Source: Petrolisthes cinctipes
Lineage: Eukaryota; Arthropoda; Malacostraca; Decapoda; Porcellanidae
Direction: 5' to 3'
Length of the DNA: 64,000 bases
Assembly (NCBI GenBank): GCA_033782935.1
Contig: JAWQEG010000292.1
Coordinates: 616,001 to 680,000 of the forward strand
A model generated the notes under the pieces. The model was not told the origin of the DNA, made no database searches, and saw only the letters and a list, made by a program, of their open reading frames with translations. Made by a program: the position numbers and the translations under genes. Positions 12,999-21,978 of this stretch are shown piece after piece; position 1 is the stretch's first letter; each line of letters opens with the position of its first letter.

Positions 12999-13087
12999 GA
13001 AAATTCGATATTTAGAGGTCCCAGAAGGTATCTGTACATGCCTACTCCGTGTTAGAGTATTTTCAAAATACAGGCCAAAAACATACT
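12999..13087 (+). repeat. Half-repeat A of the long monomer (89 bp)
   Basis: The long monomer splits into two related halves when phased at GAAAAT. Half A runs GAAAATTCGATATTTTGG, GTCCCAGAAGCGATCTG (usual form), TACATGCCTACTCC, TATTTTCAAAATACAGGCC, AAAAACATACT. Aligned by hand to half B with one gap on each side, about 60 of 87 columns match. Shared anchors are GAAAA-TCGAT-TTTT, CCCA-AAG, CGAT-TGT-CATGC, CAAAT and GGCC--AAACA. The ancestral unit was therefore probably about 88 bp. This copy spans the S2/L1 boundary, so its terminal part is S2-derived. Confidence 0.85.
13057..13071. repeat. 15-bp dyad in long monomers, GTATTTT-C-AAAATAC
   Basis: A perfect inverted repeat with 7-bp arms around one C. 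The same place in L1, L1b and L2b copies keeps both arms throughout the array. L2 has AAAATTC on the right and so loses pairing at the sixth and later positions. Short dyads are a known feature of many centromeric satellites and have been proposed to favour non-B DNA. A function here is inferred only. Confidence 0.8.
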
Positions 13088-13175
13088 GAAAATCGATCTT
13101 TTAGGTGCCCAAAAGTCGATATGTGCATGCATCTTCTGTACCCGTTTATATCTCAAATTCTGGCCCTAAACACCC
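13088..13175 (+). repeat. Half-repeat B of the long monomer (88 bp)
   Basis: Second half of the internal dimer: GAAAATCGATCTTTTAGG, TGCCCAAAAGTCGATATG, TGCATGCATCTTCTG, CCCGTTTATATCTC, AAATTCTGGCCCTAAACACCC. It aligns end to end with half A. The strongest match is in the first 46 columns and the weakest is around columns 54-68. The next half A starts directly at 13176. Confidence 0.85.
13119..13132. other. 14-bp alternating purine-pyrimidine tract
   Basis: ATATGTGCATGCAT alternates purine and pyrimidine without a break and contains the 8-bp palindrome TGCATGCA. L2 and L2b carry ATATGTGCATGTAT, which also alternates. Such tracts can adopt left-handed DNA under torsion (known property). The 29-bp deletion of the short monomers removes ten of its fourteen bases. 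Confidence 0.6.
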
Positions 13176-13193
13176 GAAAATTCGATATTTTGG

Positions 13194-13369
13194 GGTCCCA
13201 GAAGCGATCTGTACATGCCTACTCCGTGTTAGAGTATTTTCAAAATTCAGGCCCAAAACATGCTTAAAATCGAAATTTTTGGTGCCCAAAGTCAATATGT
13301 ACATGTATCTTCTGTGCCCGTTTATATCTCAAATTCAGGCTCAAAACACCCGAAAATTCAATATTTTGG
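13194..13369 (+). repeat. Reference monomer L2 (176 bp)
   Basis: Type copy of L2. It is told apart by AAAATTCAGGCCCAAAACATG after the central dyad, GATATTTTTGGTGCCC, the one-base-shorter GCCCAAAGTCAATATG, and GTGCATGTATC. It ends in CAGGCTCAAAACACC and ATTCAATATTTT. L2 normally lies between L1 and S1. This copy has small private changes (a C>A in the CGAT box, and CTGTGCCC). The AATTC after the central dyad breaks the inverted repeat that L1 and S monomers keep. Confidence 0.95.
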
Positions 13370-13517
13370 GGTCCCAGAAGCAATCTGTACATGCCTACTC
13401 AGTGCTAGAATATTTTCAAAATATAGGCTAAAAACATGCTAAAAATCGATATTTTAGGTGCCAAAAAGTCGATATCTCAAATTCAGTCCCAAAACACCGG
13501 AAAATTCGATATTTAGG
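13370..13517 (+). repeat. Reference monomer S1 (148 bp, short class)
   Basis: Type copy of S1. It starts AGAAGCAATCTG, then TACTCAGTGCTAGAATATTTT, AATATAGGCTAAAAACATGC and GTGCCAAAAAGTCGATAT. It then joins directly to CTCAAATTCAGTCCC. Compared with L1, 29 bp are missing at this junction, and ATAT is present on both sides in the long form. S1 ends in ATATTTAGGG and is followed by L1b in the hexamer. The missing part includes the GCATGCAT and CCCGTTT segments found in every long monomer. Confidence 0.95.
13410..13424. repeat. 15-bp dyad in short monomers, ATATTTT-C-AAAATAT
   Basis: The equivalent inverted repeat of the short class. The outermost pair is A/T where the long class has G/C, so both arms changed together and full 7-bp pairing is kept. 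Confidence 0.8.
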
Positions 13518-13694
13518 GGTCCCAGAAGCGATCTGTACATGCCTACTCCGTGTTAGAGTATTTTCAAAATAAATGCTCAAAACATACTGAAAATCGATCT
13601 TTTAGGTGCACAAAAGTCGATATGTGCATGCATCTTCAGTACCCGTTTATATCTCAAATTCAGGCTCAAAACACCCGAAAATTCAATATTTTGG
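13518..13694 (+). repeat. Reference monomer L1b (177 bp)
   Basis: Type copy of L1b, a sister of L1. Diagnostic bases are AGAAGCGATCTG, ATGCTCAAAACATACTG, GGTGCACAAAAGTCGATATG, and CATCTTCAGTACCCG with A where L1 has T. The end is L2-like (CAGGCTCAAAACACC, ATTCAATATTTT). It follows S1 and precedes L2b. This individual copy has AAATAAATGCTC in place of AAATACATGCTC. Confidence 0.95.
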
Positions 13695-13870
13695 GGTCCC
13701 AGAAGCAATCTGTACATGCTTACTCAGTGTTAGAGTATTTTCAAAATACAGGCCCAAAACATGCTGAAAATCGATAATTTAGATGCCCAAAGTCAATATG
13801 TGCATATATCTTCTGTACCCGTTTATATCTCAAATTCAGGCTCAAAACACCCGAAAATTCAATATTTTGG
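13695..13870 (+). repeat. Reference monomer L2b (176 bp)
   Basis: Type copy of L2b. It reads AGAAGCAATCTG, TACTCAGTGTTAGAG, AATACAGGCCCAAAACATGC, then TTTTAGATGCCCAAAGTCAATATG (usual form; this copy has ATAATTTAG). The second half matches L2. It lies between L1b and S2. Later copies (from about 21021) carry GATGCCAAAAGTC instead of GATGCCCAAAGTC, which is useful for tracing lineages. Confidence 0.93.
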
Positions 13871-14018
13871 GGTCTCAGAAGCAATCTGTACATGCCTACA
13901 CAGTTCTAGAATATTTTCAAAATATAGGCTAAAAACATGCTAAAAATCGACATTTTAGGTGCCAAAAAATCGATATCTCAAATTCAGTCCCAAAACACCC
14001 GAAAATTCGATATTTAGA
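13871..14018 (+). repeat. Reference monomer S2 (148 bp, short class)
   Basis: Type copy of S2. It has TACACAG in place of the S1 TACTCAG, then CGACATTTTAGGTGCC and AAAAAATCGATATCTC, and ends ATATTTAGAG. It shares the exact 29-bp deletion of S1, so both short classes derive from one event. It is followed by L1 with its GGTATCTG start. A derived form, here called S2', has CGATATTATAGG and CCCATACCACCC and is confined to the right part of the window (37242 onward). Confidence 0.95.
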
Positions 14019-17000
14019 GATCCCAGAAGGTATCTGTAGATGCCTACTCCGTGTTAGAGTATTTTCAAAATACAGGCCAAAAACATACTGAAAATCGATC
14101 TTTTAGGTGCCCTAAAGTCGATATGTGCATGCATCTTCTGTACCCGTTTATATCTCAAATTCTGGCCCTAACACCCGAAAATTCGATATTTTGGGGTCCC
14201 AGAAGCGATCTGTACATGCCTACTCCGTGTTAGAGTATTTTCAAAATACAGGCCCAAAACATGCTGAAAATCGATATTTTTGGTGCCCAAAGTCAATATG
14301 TGCATGTATCTTCTGTACCCGTTTATATCTCAAATTCAGGCTCAAAACACCCGAAAATTCAATATTTTGGGGTCCCATAAGCAATCTGTACATGCCTACT
14401 CAGTGCTAGAATATTTTCAAAATATAGGCTAAAAACATGCTAAAAATCGATCTTTTAGGTGCCAAAAAGTCGATATCTCAAATTCAGTCCCAAAACACCC
14501 GAAAATTCGATATTTAGAGGTCCCAGAAGGTATCTGTACATGCCTACTCCGTGTTAGAGTATTTTCAAAATACAGGCCAAAAACATACTGAAAATCGATC
14601 TTTTAGTTGCCCAAAAGTCGATATGTGCATGCATCTTCTGTACCCGTTTATATCTCAAATTCTGGCCCTAAACATCCGAAAATTCGATATTTTGGGGTCC
14701 CAGAAGCGATCTGTACATGCCTACTCCGTGTTAGAGTATTTTCAAAATTCAGGCCCAAAACATGCTGAAAATCGATATTTTTGGTGCCCAAAGTCAATAT
14801 GTGCATGTATCTTCTGTACCCGTTTATATCTCAAATTCAGGCTCAAAACACCCGAAAATTCAATATTTTGGGGACCCAGAAGCAATCTGTTCATGCCTAC
14901 TCAGTGCTAGAATATTTTCAAAATATAGGCTAAAAATATGCTAAAAATCGATATTTTAGGTGCCAAAATGTCGATATCTCAAATTCAGTCCCAAAACACC
15001 CGAAAATTCGATATTTAGGGGTCCCAGAAGCGATCTGTACATGCCTATTCCGTGTTAGAGTATTTTCAAAATACATGCTCAAAACATACTGAAAATCGAT
15101 CTTTTAGGTGCACAAAAGTCGATATGTGCATGCATCTGCAGTACCCGTTTATATCTCAAATTCAGGCTCAAAACACCTGAAAATTCAATATTTTGGGGTC
15201 CCAGAAGCAATCTGTACATGCCTACACAGTGCTAGAATATTTTCAAAATATAGGCTAAAAACATGCTAAAAATCGACATTTTAGGTGCCAAAAAATCGAT
15301 ATCTCAAATTCAGTCCCAAAACACCCGAAAATTCGATATTTAGAGATCCCAGAAGGTATCTGTAGATGCCTACTCCGTGTTAGAGTATTTTCAAAATACA
15401 GGCCAAAAACATACTGAAAATCGATCTTTTAGGTGCCCAAAAGTCAATATGTGCATGTATCTTCTGTACCCGTTTATATCTCAAATTCAGGCTCAAAACA
15501 CCCGAAAATTCAATATTTTGGGGTCCCATAAGCAATCTGTACATGCCTACTCAGTGCTAGAATATTTTCAAAATATAGGCTAAAAACATGCTAAAAATCG
15601 ATCTTTTAGGTGCCAAAAAGTCGATATCTCAAATTCAGTCCCAAAACACCCGAAAATTCGATATTTAGAGGTCCCAGAAGGTATCTGTACATGCCTACTC
15701 CGTGTTAGAGTATTTTCAAAATACAGGCCAAAAACATACTGAAAATCGATCTTTTAGGTGCCCAAAAGTCGATATGTGCATGCATCTTCTGTACCCGTTT
15801 ATATCTCAAATTCTGGCCCTAAACACCCGAAAATTCGATATTTTGGGGTCCCAGAAGCGATCTGTACATGCCTACTCCTTGTTAGAGTATTTTCAAAATT
15901 CAGGCCCAAAACATGATGAAAATCGATATTTTTGGTGACCAAAGTCAATATGTGCATGTATCTTCTGTACCCGTTTATATCTCAAATTCAGGCTCAAAAC
16001 ACCCGAAAATTCAATATTTTGGGGTCCCAGAAGCAACCTGTACATGCCTAATCAGTGCTAGAATATTTTCAAAATATAGGCTAAAAACATGCTAAAAATC
16101 GATCTTTTAGGTGCCAAAAAGTCGATATCTCAAATTCAGTCCCAAAAAATCCGTAAATTCGATATTTAAGGGTCCCAGAAGCGATCTGTACATGCCTACT
16201 ACGTGTTAGAGTATTTTCAAAATACATGCTCAAAACATACTGAAAATCGATCTTTTAGGTGCACAAAAGTCGATATGTGCATGCATCTTCAGTACCCGTT
16301 TATATCTCAAATTCAGGCTCAAAACACCCGAAAATTCAATATTTTGGGGTCCCAGAAGCAATCTGTACATGCCTACTCAGTGTTAGAGTATTTTCAAGAT
16401 ACAGGCCCAAAACATGCTGAAAATCGATATTTTAGATGCCCAAAGTCAATATGTGCATGTATCCTCTGTACCCGTTTATATCTCAAATTCAGGCTCAAAA
16501 CACCCGAAAATTCAATATTTTGGGGTCCCAGAAGCAATCTGTACATGCCTACACAGTGCTAGAATATTTTCAAAATATAGGCTAAAAACATGCTAAAAAT
16601 CGACATTTTAGGTGCCAAAAAATCGATATCTCAAATTCAGTCCCAAAACACCCGAAAATTCGATATTTAGAGGTCCCAGAAAGTATCTGTACATGCCTAC
16701 TCCGTGATAGAGTATTTTCAAGATACAGGCCAAAAACATACTGAAAATCGATCTTTTAGGTGCCCAAAAGTCGATATGTGCATGCATCTTCTGTACCCAT
16801 TTATATCTCAAATTCTGGCCCTAACACCCGAAAATTCGATATTTTGGGGTCCCAGAAGCGATCTGTACATGCCTACTCCGTGTTAGAGTATTTTCAAAAT
16901 ACAGGCCAAAAACATGCTGAAAATCGATATTTTTGTTGCCCAAAGTCAATATGTGCATGTATCTTCTGTACCGGTTTATATCTCAAATTCAGGCTCAAAA

Positions 17001-18527
17001 CACCCGAAAATTCAATATTTTGGGGTCCCAGAAGCAATCTGTACATGCCTACTCAGTGCTAGAATATTTTCAAAATATAGGCTAAAAACATGCTAAAAAT
17101 CGATCTTTTAGGTGCCAAAAAGTCGATATATCTTAAATTCAGTCCCAAAACACCCGAAAATTCGATATTTAGGGGTCCCAGAAGCGATCTGTACATGCCT
17201 ACTCCGTGTTAGAGTATTTTCAAAATACATGCTCAAAACATACTAATAATCGATCTTTTAGGTGCACAAAAGTCGATATGTGCATGCATCTTCAGTACCC
17301 GTTTATATCTCAAATTCAGGCTCAAAACACCGGAAAATTCAATATTTTGGGGTCCCAGAATCAATTTGTACATGCCTACTCAGTGTTAGAGTATTTTCAA
17401 AATACATGCTCAAAACATACTGAAAATCGATCTTTTAGGTGCACAAAAGTCGATATGTGAATGCATCTTCAGTACCCGTTTATATCTCAAATTCAGGCTC
17501 AAAACACCCGAAAATTCAATATTTTGGGGTCCCTGAAGTAATCTGTACATTCTTACTCAGTGTTAGAGTATTTTCAAAATACAGGCCCAAAACATGCTGA
17601 AAATCGATATTTTAGATGCCCAAAGTCAATATGTGCATGTATCTTCTGTACCCGTTTATATCTCAAATTCAGGCTCAAAACACCCGAAAATTCAATATTT
17701 TGGGGTCCCAGAAGCAATCTGTACATGCCTACACAGTGCTAGAATATTTTCAAAATATAGGCTAAAAACATGCTAAAAATCGACATTTTTGGTGCCAAAA
17801 AATCGATATCTCAAATTCAGTCCCTAAACACCCGAAAATTCGATATTTAGAGGTCCCAGAAGGTATCTGTACATGCCTACTCCGTGTTAGAGTATTTTCA
17901 AAATACAGGCCAAAAACATACTGAAAATCGATCTTTTAGGTGCCCAAAAGTCGATATGTGCATGCATCTTCAGTACCCGTTTATATCTCAAATTCAGGCT
18001 CAAAACACCCGAAAATTCAATATTTTGGGGTCCCAGAAGCAATCTGTACATGCCTACTCAGTGTTAGAGTATTTTAAAAATACAGGCCCAAAATATGCTG
18101 AAAATCGATATTTTAGATGCCCAAAGTCAATATGTGCATGTATCTTCTGTACCCGTTTATATCTCAAATTCAGGCTCAAAACACCCGAAAATTCAATACT
18201 TTGGGGTCCCAGAAGCAATCTGTACATGCCTACACAGTGCTAGAATATTTTCAAAATATAGGCTAAAAACATGCTAAAAATCGACATTTTAGGTGCCAAA
18301 AAATCGATATCTCAAATTCAGTCCCAAAACACCCGAAAATTCGATATTTAGAGGTCCCAGAAGGTATCTGTACATGCCTACTCCGTGTTAGAGTATTTTC
18401 AAAATACAGGCCAAAAACATACTGAAAATCGATCTTTTAGGTGCCCAAAAGTCGATGTGCATGCATCTTCTGTACCCGTTTATATCTCAAATACTGGCCC
18501 TAAACACCCGAAAATTCGATATTTTGG
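14019..18527 (+). repeat. Irregular trimers and dimers
   Basis: Starts: 14019 L1 (176), 14195 L2, 14371 S1, 14519 L1, 14696 L2, 14872 S1, 15020 L1b, 15197 S2, 15345 L1/L2b hybrid, 15522 S1, 15670 L1, 15847 L2, 16023 S1, 16171 L1b, 16348 L2b, 16524 S2, 16672 L1 (176), 16848 L2, 17024 S1 (150, ATATATCTTAAATTC), 17174 L1b, 17351 L1b, 17528 L2b, 17704 S2, 17852 L1/L1b hybrid, 18029 L2b, 18205 S2 and 18353 L1 (175). The segment 15020-15669 is two L-S dimers that lack an L2 monomer. Confidence 0.82.
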
Positions 18528-20528
18528 GGTCCCAGAAGCGATCTGTACATGCCTACTCCGTGTTAGAGTATTTTAAAAATTCAGGCCCAAAACATGCTTA
18601 AAATCGATATTTTTGGTGCCCAAAGTCAATATGTGCATGTATCTTCTGTACCCGTTTATATCTCAAATTCAGGCTCAAAACACCCGAAAATTCAATATTT
18701 TGGGGTCCCAGAAGCAATCTGTACATGCCTACTCAGTGCTAGAATATTTTCAAAATATAGGCTTAAAACATGCTAAAAATCGACATTTTAGGTGCCAAAA
18801 AGTCGATATCTCAAATTCAGTCCCAAAACACCCGAAAATTCGATATTTAGGGGTCCCAGAAGCGATCTGTACATGCCTACTCCGTGTTAGAGTATTTTCA
18901 AAATACGAGCTCAAAACATACTGAAAATCGATCTTTTAGGTGCACAAAAGTCGATATGTGCATGCATCTTCAGTACCCGTTTATATCTCAAATTCAGGCT
19001 CAAAACACCCGAAAATTCAATATTTTGGGGTCCCAGAAGCAATCTGTACATGCTTACTCAGTGTTAGAGTATTTTCAAAATACAGGCCCAAAACATGCTG
19101 AAAATCGATATTTTAGATGCCCAAAGTCAATATGTGCATGTATCTTCTGTACCCGTTTATATCTCAAATTCAGGCTCAAAACACCCGAAAATTCAATATT
19201 TTGGGGTCTCAGAAGCAATCTGTACATGCCTACACAGTGCTAGAATATTTTCAAAATATAGGCTAAAAACATGCTAAAAATCGACATTTTAGGTGCCAAA
19301 AAATCGATATCTCAAATTCAGTCCCAAAACACCCAAAAATTCGATATTTAGAGATCCCAGAAGGTATCTGTAGATGCCTACTCCGTGTTAGAGTATTTTC
19401 AAAATACAGGCCAAAAACATTCTGAAAATCGATCTTTTAGGTGCCCAAAAGTCGATATGTGCATGCATCTTCTGTACCCGTTTATATCTCAAATTCTGGC
19501 CCTAACACCCGAAAATTCGATATTTTGGGGTCCCAGAAGCGATCTGTACATGCCTACTCCGTGCTAGAGTATTTTCAAAATACAGGCCCAAAACATGCTG
19601 AAAATCGATATTTTTGGTGCCCAAAGTCAATATGTGCATGTATCTTCTGTACCCGTTTATATCTCAAATTCAGGCTCAAAACACCCGAAAATTCAATATT
19701 TTGGGGTCCCAGAAGCAATCTTTACATGCCTACACAGTGCTAGAATATTTTCAAAATATAGGCTAAAAACATGCTAAAAATCGATCTTTTAGGTGCCAAA
19801 AAGTCGATATCACAAATTCAGTCCCAAAACACCCGAAAATTCGATATTTAGAGGTCCCAGAAGGTATTTGTACATGCCTACTCCGTGTCGATATTTTTAA
19901 AATACAGGCCAAAAACATACTGAAAATCGATCTTTTAGGTGCCCAAAAGTCGATATGTGCATGCATCTTCTGTACCCATTTATATCTCAAATTCAGGCTC
20001 AAAACACCCGAAAACTCAATATTTTGGGGTCCCAGAAGCAATCTGTACATGCCTACTCAGTGCTAGAATATTTTCTAAATATAGGCTAAAAACATGCTAA
20101 AAATCGATCTTTTAGGTGCCAAAAAGTCGATATCTTAAATTCAGTCCCAAAACACCCGAAAATTCGATATTTAGGGGTCCCAGAAGCGATCTGTACATGC
20201 CTACTCCGTGTTAGAGTATTTTCAAAATACATGCTCAAAACATACTGAAAATCGATCTTTTAGGTGCACAAAAGTCGATATGTGCATGCATCTTCAGTAC
20301 CCGTTTATATCTCAAATTCAGACTCAAAACACCCGAAAATTCAATATTTTGGGGTCCCAGAAGCAATCTGTACATGCCTACTCAGTGTTAGAGTATTTTC
20401 AAAATACAGGCCCAAAACATGCTGAAAATCGATATTTTAGATGCCCAAAGTCAATATGTGCATGTATCTTCTGTACCCGTTTATGTCTCAAATTCAGGCT
20501 CAAAACACCCGAAAATTCAATATTTTGG
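18528..20528 (+). repeat. Trimers related to 9515-10839 (offset 9013)
   Basis: Starts: 18528 L2, 18704 S1, 18852 L1b, 19029 L2b, 19205 S2 (GGTCTCAG as at 10192), 19353 L1 (176), 19529 L2, 19705 S, 19853 L1 variant (175), 20028 S1, 20176 L1b and 20353 L2b. Monomer order and one-base indels follow 9515-10839 at a constant offset of 9013 for about 1.3 kb, but more substitutions separate the copies than in the recent duplications. The variant at 19853 has CCGTGTCGATATTTTTAAAA. Confidence 0.8.
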
Positions 20529-20666
20529 GGTCCCAGAAGCAATCTGTACAGTGCTAGAATATTTTCAAAATATAGGCTAAAAACATGCTAAAAATCGATC
20601 TTTTAGGTGCCAAAAAGTCGATATCTCAAATTCAGTCCGAAAACACCCTAAAATTCGATATTTAGG
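20529..20666 (+). repeat. First 138-bp short monomer (S1 with 10-bp deletion)
   Basis: The usual CTGTACATGCCTACTCAGTGC is reduced to CTGTACAGTGC. Ten bases are lost between two CA dinucleotides. This is the leftmost copy in the window. Others start at 21522, 21837, 28494, 29811, 30302, 36956, 37743, 38705, 39874, 49277, 50386, 52056, 53165, 54982, 59078 and 61401, among more. Confidence 0.92.
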
Positions 20667-21836
20667 GGTCCCAGAAGCGATCTGTACATGCCTACTCCGT
20701 GTTAGAGTATTTTCAAAATAACTGCTCAAAACATACTGAAAATCGATCTTTTAGGTGCACAAAAGTCGATATGTGCATGCATCTTCATTTCCCGTTTATA
20801 TCTCAAATTCAGGCTTAAAACACCCGAAAATTCAATATTTTGGGGTCCCAGAAGCAATCTGTACATGCCTACTCAGTGTTAGAGTATTTTCAAAATACAT
20901 GCTCAAAACATACTGAAAATCGATCTTTTAGGTGCACAAAAGTCGATATGTGCATGCATCTTCAGTACCCGTTTATATCTCAAATTCAGGCTCAAAACAC
21001 CCGAAAATTCAATAGTTTGGGGTCCCAGAAGCAATCTGTACATGCCTACTCAGTGTTAGAGTATTTTCAAAATACAGGCCCAAAACATGCTGAAAATCGA
21101 TATTTTAGATGCCAAAAGTCAATATGTGCATGTATCTTCTGTACCCGTTTATATCACAAATTCAGGCTCAAAACACCCGAAGATTCAATATTTTGGGGTC
21201 CCAGAAGCAATCTGTACATGCCTACACAGTGCTAGAATATTTTCAAAATATAGGCTAAAAACATGCTAAAAATCGACATTTTAGGTGCCAAAAAATCGAT
21301 ATCTCAAATTCAGTCCCAAAACACCCGAAAATTCGATATTTAGAGGTCCCAGAAGGTATCTGTACATGCCTACTCCGTGTTAGAGTATTTTCAAAATACA
21401 GGCCAAAAACATACTGAAAATCGATCTTTTAGGTGCCCAAAAGTCGATATGTGCATGTATCTTCTGTACCCGTTTATATCTCAAATTCAGGCTCAAAACA
21501 CCCTCAAATTCAATATTTTGGGGTCCCAGAAGCAATCTGTACAGTGCTAGAATATTTTCAAAATATAGGCTACAAACATGCTAAAAATCGATCTTTTAGG
21601 TGCCAAAAAGTCGATATCTCAAATTCAGTCCCAAAACACCCGAAAATTCGATATTTAGGGGTCCCAGAAGCGATCTGTACATGCCTACTCCGTGTTAGAG
21701 TATTTTCAAAATACATGCTCAAAACATACTGAAAATCGATATTTTAGGTGCACAAAAGTCGATATGTGCATGCATCTTCAGTGCCCGTTTATATCTCAAA
21801 TTCAGGCTCAAAACAAACGAAAATTCAATATTTTGG

Positions 21837-21978
21837 GGTCCCAGAAGCAATCTGTACAGTACTAGAATATTTTTAAAATATAGGCTAAAAACATGATAAA
21901 AATCGATCTTTTAGGTGCCAAAAAGTCGATATCTCAAATTCTGTCCCAAAACACCGGAAAATTCGATATTTAGACCCG
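21837..21978 (+). repeat. Short monomer with local CCCGGG insertion
   Basis: This copy has the 10-bp deletion (here GTACAGTACTAG) and also reads ATATTTAGACCCGGGTCCC where others read ATATTTAGGGGTCCC. It therefore has four extra bases and a CCCGGG palindrome that I see nowhere else in the window. Confidence 0.8.

Larger units (their letters stand above)
13017..13193 (+). repeat. Reference monomer L1 (177 bp)
   Basis: Type copy of the L1 class. Diagnostic bases are AGAAGGTATCTG near the start, CAGGCCAAAAACATACTG in the middle, GGTGCCCAAAAGTCGATATG, GTGCATGCATC, and TTCTGGCCCTAAACACC near the end. L1 usually follows S2 and precedes L2. Its length of 177 is divisible by three, so a reading frame can continue from one L1 or L1b into the next. 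Several L1 copies have lost one base in the CCCTAAACACCC run, giving 176 bp (for example at 10340, 12016, 14019, 16672 and 19353). Confidence 0.95.
12016..14018 (+). repeat. Hexamer higher-order repeat, two units (1001 and 1002 bp)
   Basis: Two consecutive units run L1-L2-S1-L1b-L2b-S2. Unit 1 starts are 12016, 12192, 12368, 12516, 12693 and 12869. Unit 2 starts are 13017, 13194, 13370, 13518, 13695 and 13871. Unit 1 is one base shorter because its L1 reads GGCCCTAACACCC. This is the cleanest hexamer phase in the window and defines the six reference classes. Confidence 0.9.

Noticed and set aside
13057..13071. Rho-independent terminator or promoter at the dyad and T-runs
   Set aside because: The dyad is AT-rich with a one-base centre and no G+C stem, and it is present in every monomer. 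There is no gene to terminate or start.
13017..14018. CENP-B box
   Set aside because: CGGG and TTCG elements exist on the minus strand (from CACCCGAAAATTCG), but not with the spacing of the known box. No monomer class fits it.
13017..14018. Match to a known satellite such as human alpha satellite or the Arabidopsis 178-bp repeat
   Set aside because: Only the monomer length is alike. I see no sequence resemblance to these as I know them. Database comparison of the monomer consensus would be decisive.
19763..20050. Minus-strand open frame of 95 codons and the few similar ones
   Set aside because: They read through the same monomers on the other strand and depend on local substitutions that remove common stops. 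There is no sign of coding.
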